The position numbers were made by a program, and so were the translations under genes. 5,757 nt of DNA from an uncultured Desulfuromonas sp. Its GTDB lineage: Bacteria > Desulfobacterota > Desulfuromonadia > Desulfuromonadales > Trichloromonadaceae. Positions within the stretch are counted from its first letter, which is position 1. The number at the start of each line of letters is the position of its first letter. The DNA is taken from assembly GCA_937982495.1 (NCBI GenBank), contig CALJLX010000398.1, positions 1 through 5,757 on the forward strand. Reading direction: 5' to 3'. Below are positions 1 to 5,704 of this stretch, piece by piece. A model generated the notes under the pieces. The model made no database searches. It was not told the origin of the DNA and saw only the letters and a program-made list of their open reading frames with translations.

Positions 1-148
1 GAAGGTCGTCGGAATCGTTTAAGGGGTACCCGTGGTCGGGGTACATTGGAAAAAATGAAAAAAAATTAAGTACTAACCCGAATATTTACGTTCAGGTCGC
101 TGCCGGCAAAGCGGAAGCGGGACTGATTCCATATCCCTGATGTGTGAG
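1..148. other. Downstream flank of the ATPase gene; possible edge of a convergent gene
   Basis: No complete gene is visible. On the plus strand one frame is open from base 3 to a TGA at 138-140; it reads ...YPWSGYIGKNEKK and ends AGLIPYP. This could be the C-terminus of a gene that starts outside the window and converges on the ATPase gene, but 45 open codons at an edge is weak evidence, and the other two plus frames close at bases 20-22 and 67-69. A small hairpin (GTACCC at 26-31 pairing with GGGTAC at 39-44, 7-base loop) lies beyond an A-rich run at 49-66. Read on the minus strand, that run is a T-rich tract after the ATPase gene, but no strong stem precedes it, so no convincing terminator was found. 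Confidence 0.2.
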
Positions 149-2824
149 TCAACTTTCTTGATTTGTGCATTTGGACCTTTTGACGGCCTTTTCAATCTCC
201 ACCGCCAGAAATACTACAGTTGAAAGCAGAATCGTTACGGCAAGTTCCCCGGCGGTGAGCGGTTCGGTCTTAAAAATCGGGTTCAAGAACGGCACATAGA
301 TCGTGGCCATCTGAAGAACGAAGGTCAGCAAGACAGCCCCGAGAAGCGGTTTGTTGAACCTCTGCTTGAAGAAAGATTCCTGTTCGGATCGAATGGCCAG
401 CACGTGTCCCATCTGACTCAGGCAGAGGACGGTAAAGACCATGGTTTGCCAATGGGTCTGGCTGCTGTCGGTGAACAAAATCTGGGTCAGTATGGAAACG
501 GCGCCCATGAGCAGCCCGACCCAGATGATATGTATGCCGAGACCTTTTGCGAAAATGCTTTCCTTCGGGTGCCTGGGAGGGCGGTTCATAATGTTTTTCT
601 CCCCCGGCTCGGCAGCCAGGGCCAAACCGGGGATGCCGTCAGTGACCAGGTTGATCCACAGGATATGGATGGGTAACAAGGGAATGGGCAGCCCGAGGAA
701 GGGCGCCAGGAAAATGGTGACAATTTCGCCCGAATTGCTGGTCATCGTGTATTTGATGAACTTGCGGATGTTGTCGAAGATGCGACGGCCTTCCCTGACG
801 GCCTTGACGATAGTGGCAAAATTGTCGTCCAGCAGGATCATATGGGAGGCTTCCTTGGACACATCTGTGCCGGTAATGCCCATCGCCACCCCGATATCGG
901 CCCGTTTCAAAGCCGGAGCATCATTGACCCCGTCCCCGGTCATGGCCACAAAATGTCCCTTATCTTGCAGGGCCTTGACGATCTTGAGCTTCTGCTCGGG
1001 GGCGACCCGGGCGTAGACGCGTATCTTCTCAACCTTGTCTTCGAAGTCCTCCAGGGAAAGCTCCGCAAGTTCCCGTCCGGTCATGATGGCCTTGCCATCC
1101 CCGTGGATGATCCCGACGCGTCTGGCGATCACCTCGGCTGTCAGCGGGTGGTCCCCGGTGATCATAACTGGCCGGATGCCTGCGGACCGGCACATGGCGA
1201 CCGACTCCGCTGCCTCAGGTCGAGGCGGGTCCATCATGCCGACGATCCCGATCAAGGCCAAACCTGATTCCGCTTGTTGCGAAGTCAGCGGATCGGGAAG
1301 TGCCTCCCAGACCCGCATGGCGAACCCCAATGTTCTCAAACCGTAGCCGGCAATCTGTTCGGCAGTCTCCAGTACTTTCGAGCGGTCGATTTCTTCCTGA
1401 CCTTGATGAATAAGGACCTTTTCAGAACGCTCCACTATTTCCTCAGCCGCGCCCTTGGTGAAAGAAATGATCCGGCCGTTTTCCCAGGAATGAAAAGTGG
1501 TCATGAGTTTTCGGTCCGAGTCAAAGGGGATCTCGGCCAGTCTGGGGTATTTTCCATCAAGTCCCTCCCGAAGGTAGCCTTTTCCCCGGGCCAGCTCGAA
1601 CAGAGCCGTTTCGGTTGGATCGCCGATAAAGGCTCCAGAGGCATCCTCACGGGAATCATTGGAAAGTGCCAGGGCCGTCAGCAGCAGACCGAGGGGATTT
1701 TTGTCGGAGAGAATCGCCCCGGTGCTGTCCGGACCCGCCGCTTGCAGTTCTTCTGCGCGTAACAGACGGCCGTCTACATAAACTTCTTCCACAATCATTC
1801 GGTTTAAAGTCAAGGTCCCGGTCTTATCGGAGCAGATGTAGGTCACTGATCCCAGCGTCTCCACCGCCGGCAGTTTTCGGATCAATGCGTGCTGCTTGAC
1901 CAGCTTCTTGGCCCCCAGGGCCAGTGAGATGGTGATGACGGCGGGCAGGGCTTCCGGAATGGCCGCCACCGCCAGCGAGATGGCCGTGAGCAGCATCAAT
2001 AACGGAGGCTCTCCCCGAAGGAGACCGGCCACAAAAACGATGGCACAGATGGCCAGGACTGCGTAAGCAAGCTTCTGCCCGAAAGAGGCCATCCGCTTCT
2101 GAAGCGGCGTCCGTCCTTCGTGTTGGTCTTGGAGCAAGGCGGCGATCCGTCCCAGTTCCGTCCTCATCCCGGTGGCCGCTACAACGCCCCGCCCCCGGCC
2201 GTAGGTGACCAGGGTGCCTTTATAGGCCATGTTTTTCCGGTCGCCGATGGACAGGTCTGTTTCTCCGAGCGCCGCGGTATCTTTTTCCACCGGCGCGGAC
2301 TCGCCTGTCAAAGCCGCTTCATCGATTCGAAGCTGAACCGATTCAATCAACCGGATATCGCCCGGCACCACGTTTCCGGCCTCCAGGATCACCAGGTCTC
2401 CGGGCACAAGTCGTTCCGCAGTAATCGATTCAGGGCGTCCGTCCCGAATGACGGTCGCCGAAGGTGCTGCCAGCTTTTTCAGAGCAGCCATGGCTTTTTC
2501 GGCTCGGTATTCCTGAACGAACCCAAGCACGGCGTTCAGCAGCACAATCACGGCGATGGCGATGGTATCCACAGGGTCGCCGATCACGCCGGCCACGACG
2601 GCGGCGGCTATCAGCACTAGGATCATGAAATCCTTGAACTGATCAAAAAACATCATCCACAAGGATTTGCTTTTCTTCTCGATCAGTTCGTTGGGACCAT
2701 AGTACTCAAAGCGTCGACGAGCCTCTTCGGAAACAAGGCCCATATCGGATGATTGCAGTTTCTCTAAGACCTCGGTTGGATGGATCTGATGCCAGTTGAC
2801 CGGTTTTTCTACCTTTTTATTCAT
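149..2824 (-). CDS. P2-type cation-transporting ATPase, probably Ca2+ exporting
   Basis: Full-length 891-residue P-type ATPase of the SERCA/PMR1-like group, which pumps a divalent cation out of the cytoplasm using ATP. Visible in order: an N-terminal cation-ATPase domain (about 10-75); M1-M2 (about 57-103); an actuator domain with TGES at 173-176; M3-M4 (about 250-302) with the ion-site motif PEALP starting at P290; the phosphorylation motif CSDKTGTLT with acceptor D333; the nucleotide-domain KGA at 457-459; DPPR at 532-535; TGD at 556-558; TGDGVND at 629-635; then M5-M10 (about 690-877). M5 keeps N697 and E700, and M6 keeps N725, T728 and D729, matching SERCA residues N768, E771, N796, T799 and D800. 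The M8 acid of SERCA (E908) appears to be Q804. The ATG is supported by AGGAGG four bases upstream. A Ca2+ substrate is inferred from family; Mn2+ or another cation cannot be excluded. All catalytic motifs are present, so it should be active. Confidence 0.95.
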   Translation of the reverse strand: MNKKVEKPVNWHQIHPTEVLEKLQSSDMGLVSEEARRRFEYYGPNELIEKKSKSLWMMFFDQFKDFMILVLIAAAVVAGVIGDPVDTIAIAVIVLLNAVLGFVQEYRAEKAMAALKKLAAPSATVIRDGRPESITAERLVPGDLVILEAGNVVPGDIRLIESVQLRIDEAALTGESAPVEKDTAALGETDLSIGDRKNMAYKGTLVTYGRGRGVVAATGMRTELGRIAALLQDQHEGRTPLQKRMASFGQKLAYAVLAICAIVFVAGLLRGEPPLLMLLTAISLAVAAIPEALPAVITISLALGAKKLVKQHALIRKLPAVETLGSVTYICSDKTGTLTLNRMIVEEVYVDGRLLRAEELQAAGPDSTGAILSDKNPLGLLLTALALSNDSREDASGAFIGDPTETALFELARGKGYLREGLDGKYPRLAEIPFDSDRKLMTTFHSWENGRIISFTKGAAEEIVERSEKVLIHQGQEEIDRSKVLETAEQIAGYGLRTLGFAMRVWEALPDPLTSQQAESGLALIGIVGMMDPPRPEAAESVAMCRSAGIRPVMITGDHPLTAEVIARRVGIIHGDGKAIMTGRELAELSLEDFEDKVEKIRVYARVAPEQKLKIVKALQDKGHFVAMTGDGVNDAPALKRADIGVAMGITGTDVSKEASHMILLDDNFATIVKAVREGRRIFDNIRKFIKYTMTSNSGEIVTIFLAPFLGLPIPLLPIHILWINLVTDGIPGLALAAEPGEKNIMNRPPRHPKESIFAKGLGIHIIWVGLLMGAVSILTQILFTDSSQTHWQTMVFTVLCLSQMGHVLAIRSEQESFFKQRFNKPLLGAVLLTFVLQMATIYVPFLNPIFKTEPLTAGELAVTILLSTVVFLAVEIEKAVKRSKCTNQES

Positions 2825-2828
2825 GGTT

Positions 2829-2834
2829 CCTCCT
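2829..2834 (-). promoter_or_regulatory. Shine-Dalgarno of the P-type ATPase gene
   Basis: On the minus strand AGGAGG lies four bases before the ATG at 2824. It is a near-perfect match to the anti-SD sequence and fixes the start of the ATPase. It lies only about 10 bases from the inverted-repeat element at 2844-2958, so folding of that element in RNA could affect its accessibility. Confidence 0.85.
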
Positions 2835-2843
2835 GCCTCATGT

Positions 2844-2958
2844 TACTAAGTACACCTCGCCGTAAATCCGTCACCGGTTAGATTAAGCCGGTTTCAGGAA
2901 ATTAGTGAGAGAATTAATCTGAAACCAAGGACATATTTACGACGATCAGTACTAAGTA
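2844..2958. repeat. 115-base inverted-repeat element with internal hairpins (MITE-like or structured RNA leader)
   Basis: The outer arms, 2844-2867 and 2935-2958, are inverted copies matching at 19 of 24 positions. The shared blocks are TACT, AGTAC, TCG and CGTAAAT. Because the tip TACTAAGTA is nearly palindromic, it also occurs as an exact direct repeat at 2844-2852 and 2950-2958. Inside are two more stems: ACCGG (2873-2877) with CCGGT (2888-2892), extended by TTA/TAA; and GGTTTCAG (2890-2897) with CTGAAACC (2919-2926), an exact 8-base match. The two share bases 2890-2892, so they compete or share them. The whole can be drawn as a three-way junction. It lies in the leader of the ATPase gene, ending 19 bases before its ATG. 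It could be a non-autonomous transposable element, a genomic repeat family member, or a regulatory RNA. No coding frame explains it. Confidence 0.6.
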
Positions 2959-3066
2959 GGTGGATGAAAATAAAACCGTATTCACCTCTCAGTGTTTTTT
3001 CAATAAAATGCTTATTATTAAGGAATGTTATCAATTTCAAACAAACCATTAAACCGGGAATTATTT
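2959..3066. other. AT-rich spacer upstream of the ATPase gene, possible promoter region
   Basis: This stretch completes the 351-base gap between htpX and the ATPase gene. It is sharply AT-rich: 16 G/C of 60 bases in 3001-3060, against 38 of 60 in a sample of the ATPase gene (2401-2460). Reading frames here are short and lack ribosome sites. On the minus strand TTGAAA (3035-3040) and AATAAT (3014-3019) could serve as -35 and -10 elements for the ATPase, but the 15-base spacing is shorter than ideal, so the promoter call is weak. I see no terminator after htpX, and read-through from the upstream operon remains possible. Confidence 0.3.
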
Positions 3067-3132
3067 CTATCTTGGTACATACTCGACACTCTCACCCGGT
3101 GTCATTTCTGTCGTGTTGCGCTGTGTATCCAT
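3067..3132 (-). CDS. 21-residue small ORF downstream of htpX; possible truncated Hsp20 start
   Basis: Starts with ATG at 3132, preceded at four bases by AAGGAG (3137-3142), a ribosome site as good as those of the large genes here, and ends at TAG (3067-3069). The product begins MDTQRNTTEM and ends GESVEYVPR; it is hydrophilic, with no membrane segment. It starts 43 bases after the htpX stop on the same strand, so it could be read from the htpX transcript. Many bacterial small heat-shock proteins open with a polar lead ending in a VPR-like motif just before the DIYE-type start of the alpha-crystallin domain, so this may be the surviving front of an hsp20 gene cut off near 3067. That resemblance is from memory and rests on few residues. 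GC content falls abruptly right after the ORF. The alternative is a genuine micro-protein or a chance ORF. Confidence 0.4.
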   Translation of the reverse strand: MDTQRNTTEMTPGESVEYVPR

Positions 3133-3175
3133 GTAACTCCTTTCTAAGCAACAGGAGCCTGGGCTGCGGAAAGTC

Positions 3176-4051
3176 TCAATTTGCCGATTGCAGCGCCGCA
3201 ATCCGCGATTCCAGTGGCGGGTGACTGCTGAACAGCGCCATCATGCCGCCGCCTGCAATCCCGCTGGCGGCCATTTCCTTGGGCAACTGGCCGGCTTGAA
3301 GATTACCCAGCGCTCGCAGGGCGTCGATCATCGGGCGTCGGTCGCCCATCAGCGCGGAAGCGCCGGCGTCCGCCCGGTATTCGCGCTGGCGTGAAAAGTA
3401 CATGACCACGATGCTGGCCAGGACGCCGAACAGGATTTCGAATATTATGCTGCTGATCCAATAGCCAATGCCCGGGCCGCTCGATTCTTCGTCATTCTTG
3501 CGCAGAAAACTGTCCACGGCATAGCCAGCGACACGCGACAGGAAGATCACGAAGGTGTTGACCACCCCTTGGATCAACGTCAGGGTTACCATGTCGCCGT
3601 TTTCGATGTGGGCGACCTCGTGGGCCAACACGGCTTCCACCTCTTTTCGATTCATGCTTTGCAGCAGTCCGGTCGAGACGGCCACCAGCGAATTGGACTT
3701 GCTGGGCCCGGTGGCAAAGGCATTCGGAGCGCCTTCGTAGACGGCGACCTCGGGCATCTGCAATCCGGCTTTGGCTGCCAACCGTCCCACGGTGTCAACG
3801 AGCCAGGCCTCATCCTGATTGCCCGGCCGCTGGATGACTTGAGCGCCGGTGCTCCATTTCGCCATGGTTTTGGACATCATCAGCGAAATAAAGGACCCGC
3901 CGAAGCCGATCAGGGTGGCAAAAGCCAGCAGTATGCCCATGTTCAGTCCATTGCTGGTCAAAAAGCGGTCGATACCCAGAATACGGGCACTGATCGACAG
4001 CACCAGCATCACCGCAATGTTGGTCAACAAGAAAAGAACCACACGTTTCAT
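3176..4051 (-). CDS. htpX: HtpX, M48 membrane zinc metalloprotease
   Basis: 291 residues, normal length for HtpX. The protein sits in the inner membrane with its active site facing the cytoplasm and degrades misfolded or damaged membrane proteins, overlapping in role with FtsH. Two hydrophobic N-terminal segments (about 4-20 and 37-58) are followed by the conserved NAFATG (110-115), the zinc-binding HEVAH (H144, E145, H148), two further hydrophobic segments (about 154-175 and 198-219), and REYRADAGA, in which E224 is the expected third zinc ligand. The SSHPP stretch near the C-terminus (275-279) is also typical. All catalytic residues are intact. The ATG is preceded at six bases by AGGAGG. 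It lies 29 bases behind the CNNM/HlyC gene, which implies co-transcription. In E. coli htpX is induced by Cpx envelope stress; no such operator is visible here. Confidence 0.95.
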   Translation of the reverse strand: MKRVVLFLLTNIAVMLVLSISARILGIDRFLTSNGLNMGILLAFATLIGFGGSFISLMMSKTMAKWSTGAQVIQRPGNQDEAWLVDTVGRLAAKAGLQMPEVAVYEGAPNAFATGPSKSNSLVAVSTGLLQSMNRKEVEAVLAHEVAHIENGDMVTLTLIQGVVNTFVIFLSRVAGYAVDSFLRKNDEESSGPGIGYWISSIIFEILFGVLASIVVMYFSRQREYRADAGASALMGDRRPMIDALRALGNLQAGQLPKEMAASGIAGGGMMALFSSHPPLESRIAALQSAN

Positions 4052-4057
4052 CTAAAC

Positions 4058-4063
4058 CCTCCT
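4058..4063 (-). promoter_or_regulatory. Shine-Dalgarno of htpX
   Basis: AGGAGG on the minus strand, six bases before the htpX ATG and inside the 29-base gap after the preceding gene. It fixes the start codon and indicates independent ribosome loading within the operon. Confidence 0.85.
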
Positions 4064-4080
4064 GCTATTATTGTTATTGA

Positions 4081-5391
4081 TCAATCTACTGCCTCAGTAC
4101 TTTCTCTATCACTTTTGGGGTCGACTGCGATAAGCACCTTGTCGATGCGGTTGACGTCCATATCGACGACCTCGAAGCGTGCGCTGCCATGGTTGAAGCT
4201 TGCACCGGCTTTGGGTATGCGTCCCAAATGGCCCAGCACGAAACCCGCCAGCATCTCCACGTTTTCTCCCATATCGATGCCGGTCATGGCTTCGACTTCG
4301 TCGGTGGGAACCGTCCCGTCCGCCAGCCACGATTCGTCGTCTCTTTGCACAATCTGGGGGCCATTGTCTTCGCCCCGCTCCGGCAGGTCCCCGGCGATGG
4401 CCTCGATCACGTCGGTGAGCGTCACCAAGCCTTCCGTTGTTCCATACTCATTCACCACAACAGCTAAGTGAACTTTTTCCTTCTTGAATCGATTCAGAAG
4501 GTTAAGGACCGTTGTGCGGTCCGGAACGTACAATAGCGGAGTGACCAACTCGGATAAAGTGACCTCTTCACAGCTAAGGGCTTCAGGCAGAAGGTTCTTG
4601 GTATGGATAAAACCGACGGGGTGGTCCACCGTTCCGTCGCAAACCAGCAGGCGCGAAAAACGATGCGACCGCACCATATCGATAATCATGTTCCGGTCGG
4701 ATTTCACATCCACCCAAACGATCCGGGTGCGCGGTGTCATGATTAGCCGTACGGAACGATCCGCCAGGCGGAGAACGCCTTCGATCATATCCTGCTCCTG
4801 GGGGACAAAAATGCCCGCTTGCGTCCCCTCGGCGATCAGCGACTTGACCTCGTCCTCGGTGACGGTTGTCTCACGGATACCGGTCAGACCCAAAAGGCGC
4901 AATACCCTCTCGGTTGAGATGTGCAGCACCCATACGGCCGGAGCCGCAACCAAGGAAAGGCCACGCATCGGTCCGGCCACCAGGGAGGCGACCCGTTCGG
5001 GTTGAGTCAACGCGATCCGCTTCGGAACGAGTTCCCCGATGATCAACGATAAATAGGTTATGCCGACAACCGTGATGCCGATGCCTATGGAATGGCCATA
5101 AGATGAGAACGACGGGAATGTGTTGAGCCAGATTCCGAGTCGCTGGCCCAACGTCGCACCGCTGAATGCCCCGGCCATGACGCCCACCAGCGTAATGCCG
5201 ATCTGAACCGTCGACAGAAACCGGCTTGGATCGTCAATGAGGCGAAGAGCGGCGCGCGCACCGCAGCTGCCCTGATTGGCCAAATGCTCAAGGCGGCTTC
5301 TTCGCGATGAAACGACGGCAAGCTCGGACATGGCGAGCAATCCATTGGTCACGGTAAGGAACACGACTATGAGGAGTTCAAAATACAGCAT
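4081..5391 (-). CDS. CNNM/HlyC (UPF0053) family membrane protein with CBS pair and CorC_HlyC domain
   Basis: 436 residues from the ATG at 5391. The frame extends to a TTG at 5427 (12 more residues, MPLPEHPLEKAV), but that start lacks a well-placed ribosome site. The ATG has AAAAGG five bases upstream, and the product then begins directly with the first membrane segment (MLYFELLIVVFLTV), as in relatives. Domains: DUF21/CNNM transmembrane region about 1-180 with SELAV (22-26), SRRSRLEHLA (29-38) and GELVPK (119-124); a CBS pair about 205-335 with MTPR (218-221) and the second-CBS EYGTTEGLVTLTDVIE (315-330); then a CorC_HlyC domain about 345-425. The family is linked to Mg2+/Co2+ transport or its regulation, with the CBS pair binding nucleotide. 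The name hemolysin is historical and no toxic activity is implied. First gene of an operon with htpX. The ion handled cannot be read from the sequence. Confidence 0.92.
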   Translation of the reverse strand: MLYFELLIVVFLTVTNGLLAMSELAVVSSRRSRLEHLANQGSCGARAALRLIDDPSRFLSTVQIGITLVGVMAGAFSGATLGQRLGIWLNTFPSFSSYGHSIGIGITVVGITYLSLIIGELVPKRIALTQPERVASLVAGPMRGLSLVAAPAVWVLHISTERVLRLLGLTGIRETTVTEDEVKSLIAEGTQAGIFVPQEQDMIEGVLRLADRSVRLIMTPRTRIVWVDVKSDRNMIIDMVRSHRFSRLLVCDGTVDHPVGFIHTKNLLPEALSCEEVTLSELVTPLLYVPDRTTVLNLLNRFKKEKVHLAVVVNEYGTTEGLVTLTDVIEAIAGDLPERGEDNGPQIVQRDDESWLADGTVPTDEVEAMTGIDMGENVEMLAGFVLGHLGRIPKAGASFNHGSARFEVVDMDVNRIDKVLIAVDPKSDRESTEAVD

Positions 5392-5627
5392 GACGGCCTT
5401 TTCTAAAGGATGTTCGGGAAGAGGCAAGCCGGGTCTGGGGGGGCTCCGATTTCGTTCAGGAAATCAACCCATGGCCAGTCCGCGCCATGCTCAACTTTGC
5501 CGTATTTTATGAGGTGGGTATTCTGGCAGCTCGGATGCAACCAGGCTGTTCGAAAAATGGAGAATTTGGATAATGAAGAATCGTCATCGGTATCCAAATA
5601 ACGGCAACCCTCCAATAAATCATATAA
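5392..5627 (-). other. Upstream region of the CNNM–htpX operon; doubtful small frame
   Basis: This and the two hairpins to its right make up a gap of about 310 bases between the CNNM gene and the tRNA. A minus frame is open from a GTG at 5675 to TAG at 5403-5405, just before the CNNM ATG. Its later part could start at a TTG near 5595, behind GGAGGG (minus strand, 5608-5613), and would give a hydrophilic peptide containing WLHPSCQN and VEHGADWPWVDF. I do not recognise it. Its 5' part runs through the hairpin at 5628-5661 and it contains another hairpin at 5564-5599, so it is more likely chance than a gene. The promoter of the operon should lie here, but I see no clean -35/-10 pair. Confidence 0.25.
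5564..5599. repeat. Perfect 9-base inverted repeat forming a stem-loop
   Basis: ATTTGGATA (5564-5572) and TATCCAAAT (5591-5599) are exact reverse complements separated by 18 bases. Inside them ATGA (5573-5576) can pair with TCAT (5584-5587), lengthening the stem to 13 pairs with a CGG bulge. On the minus strand the stem is followed after a few bases by ATTTTT, so it could act as a weak terminator for transcription from the tRNA. Its position about 170 bases before the CNNM gene would also suit an operator for a dimeric regulator. Confidence 0.45.
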
Positions 5628-5661
5628 ACACGGCGCATAGCATCTCATGCTCCGCCCGTGT
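5628..5661 (-). terminator. Imperfect stem-loop downstream of tRNA-Asn, likely terminator
   Basis: On the minus strand ACACGG pairs with CCGTGT (outer six pairs, plus-strand 5628-5633 and 5656-5661), and AGCAT pairs with ATGCT around a GAG loop. A small internal loop separates the two stems and may add a GC pair step. The hairpin is followed on the minus strand by TTTATAT, a modest T-rich tail. It lies about 45 bases beyond the tRNA 3' end, which suits termination of the tRNA transcript. Function is inferred from structure and position only. Confidence 0.45.
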
Positions 5662-5671
5662 CTATTGTTAA

Positions 5672-5695
5672 CCACGAACCCTGCAAGGTTCGTGG
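5672..5695. terminator. Perfect 9-pair stem-loop immediately after tRNA-Asn
   Basis: CCACGAACC (5672-5680) and GGTTCGTGG (5687-5695) are exact reverse complements around a six-base loop. Read on the plus strand the stem is followed by ATTTTATTTT, a good intrinsic-terminator tail. On the minus strand, 3' of the tRNA, the tail is TTAACAAT and weaker. It may therefore stop plus-strand transcription towards the tRNA, help end the tRNA transcript, or aid its 3' processing. Confidence 0.5.
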
Positions 5696-5704
5696 ATTTT
5701 ATTT

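Noticed and set aside
441..1016. Long plus-strand frames opposite the ATPase gene (also 1274-1762 and 2120-2620)
   Set aside because: They are antisense shadows of a strongly conserved P-type ATPase frame, rich in unlikely residue runs and without family motifs.
2844..2958. CRISPR array or tandem repeats around the TACTAAGTA copies
   Set aside because: Only two copies are present and they are explained as tips of one inverted repeat; there is no regular spacer series.
2898..3051. Minus-strand frame of about 51 codons beginning MVCLKLITF in the AT-rich spacer
   Set aside because: No Shine-Dalgarno before the ATG, composition of non-coding AT-rich DNA, and its end runs through the inverted-repeat element.
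2964..3224. Plus-strand 86-residue frame starting MKIKPYSPLS
   Set aside because: Its start lies at the edge of the inverted-repeat element with no good ribosome site, it crosses the AT-rich spacer and then runs antisense into the htpX 3' end. It most likely arises by chance.
3569..4471. Plus-strand 300-codon frame opposite htpX and the CNNM gene
   Set aside because: It spans two well-supported genes and their intergenic gap on the other strand. Its length reflects codon bias of the opposite strand, and the translation shows no membrane or domain pattern.
5410..5601. Plus-strand 63-residue frame between the CNNM gene and the tRNA
   Set aside because: No recognisable domain and no clear ribosome site; it ends just past the 5564-5599 stem-loop, with nothing following it on the plus strand.
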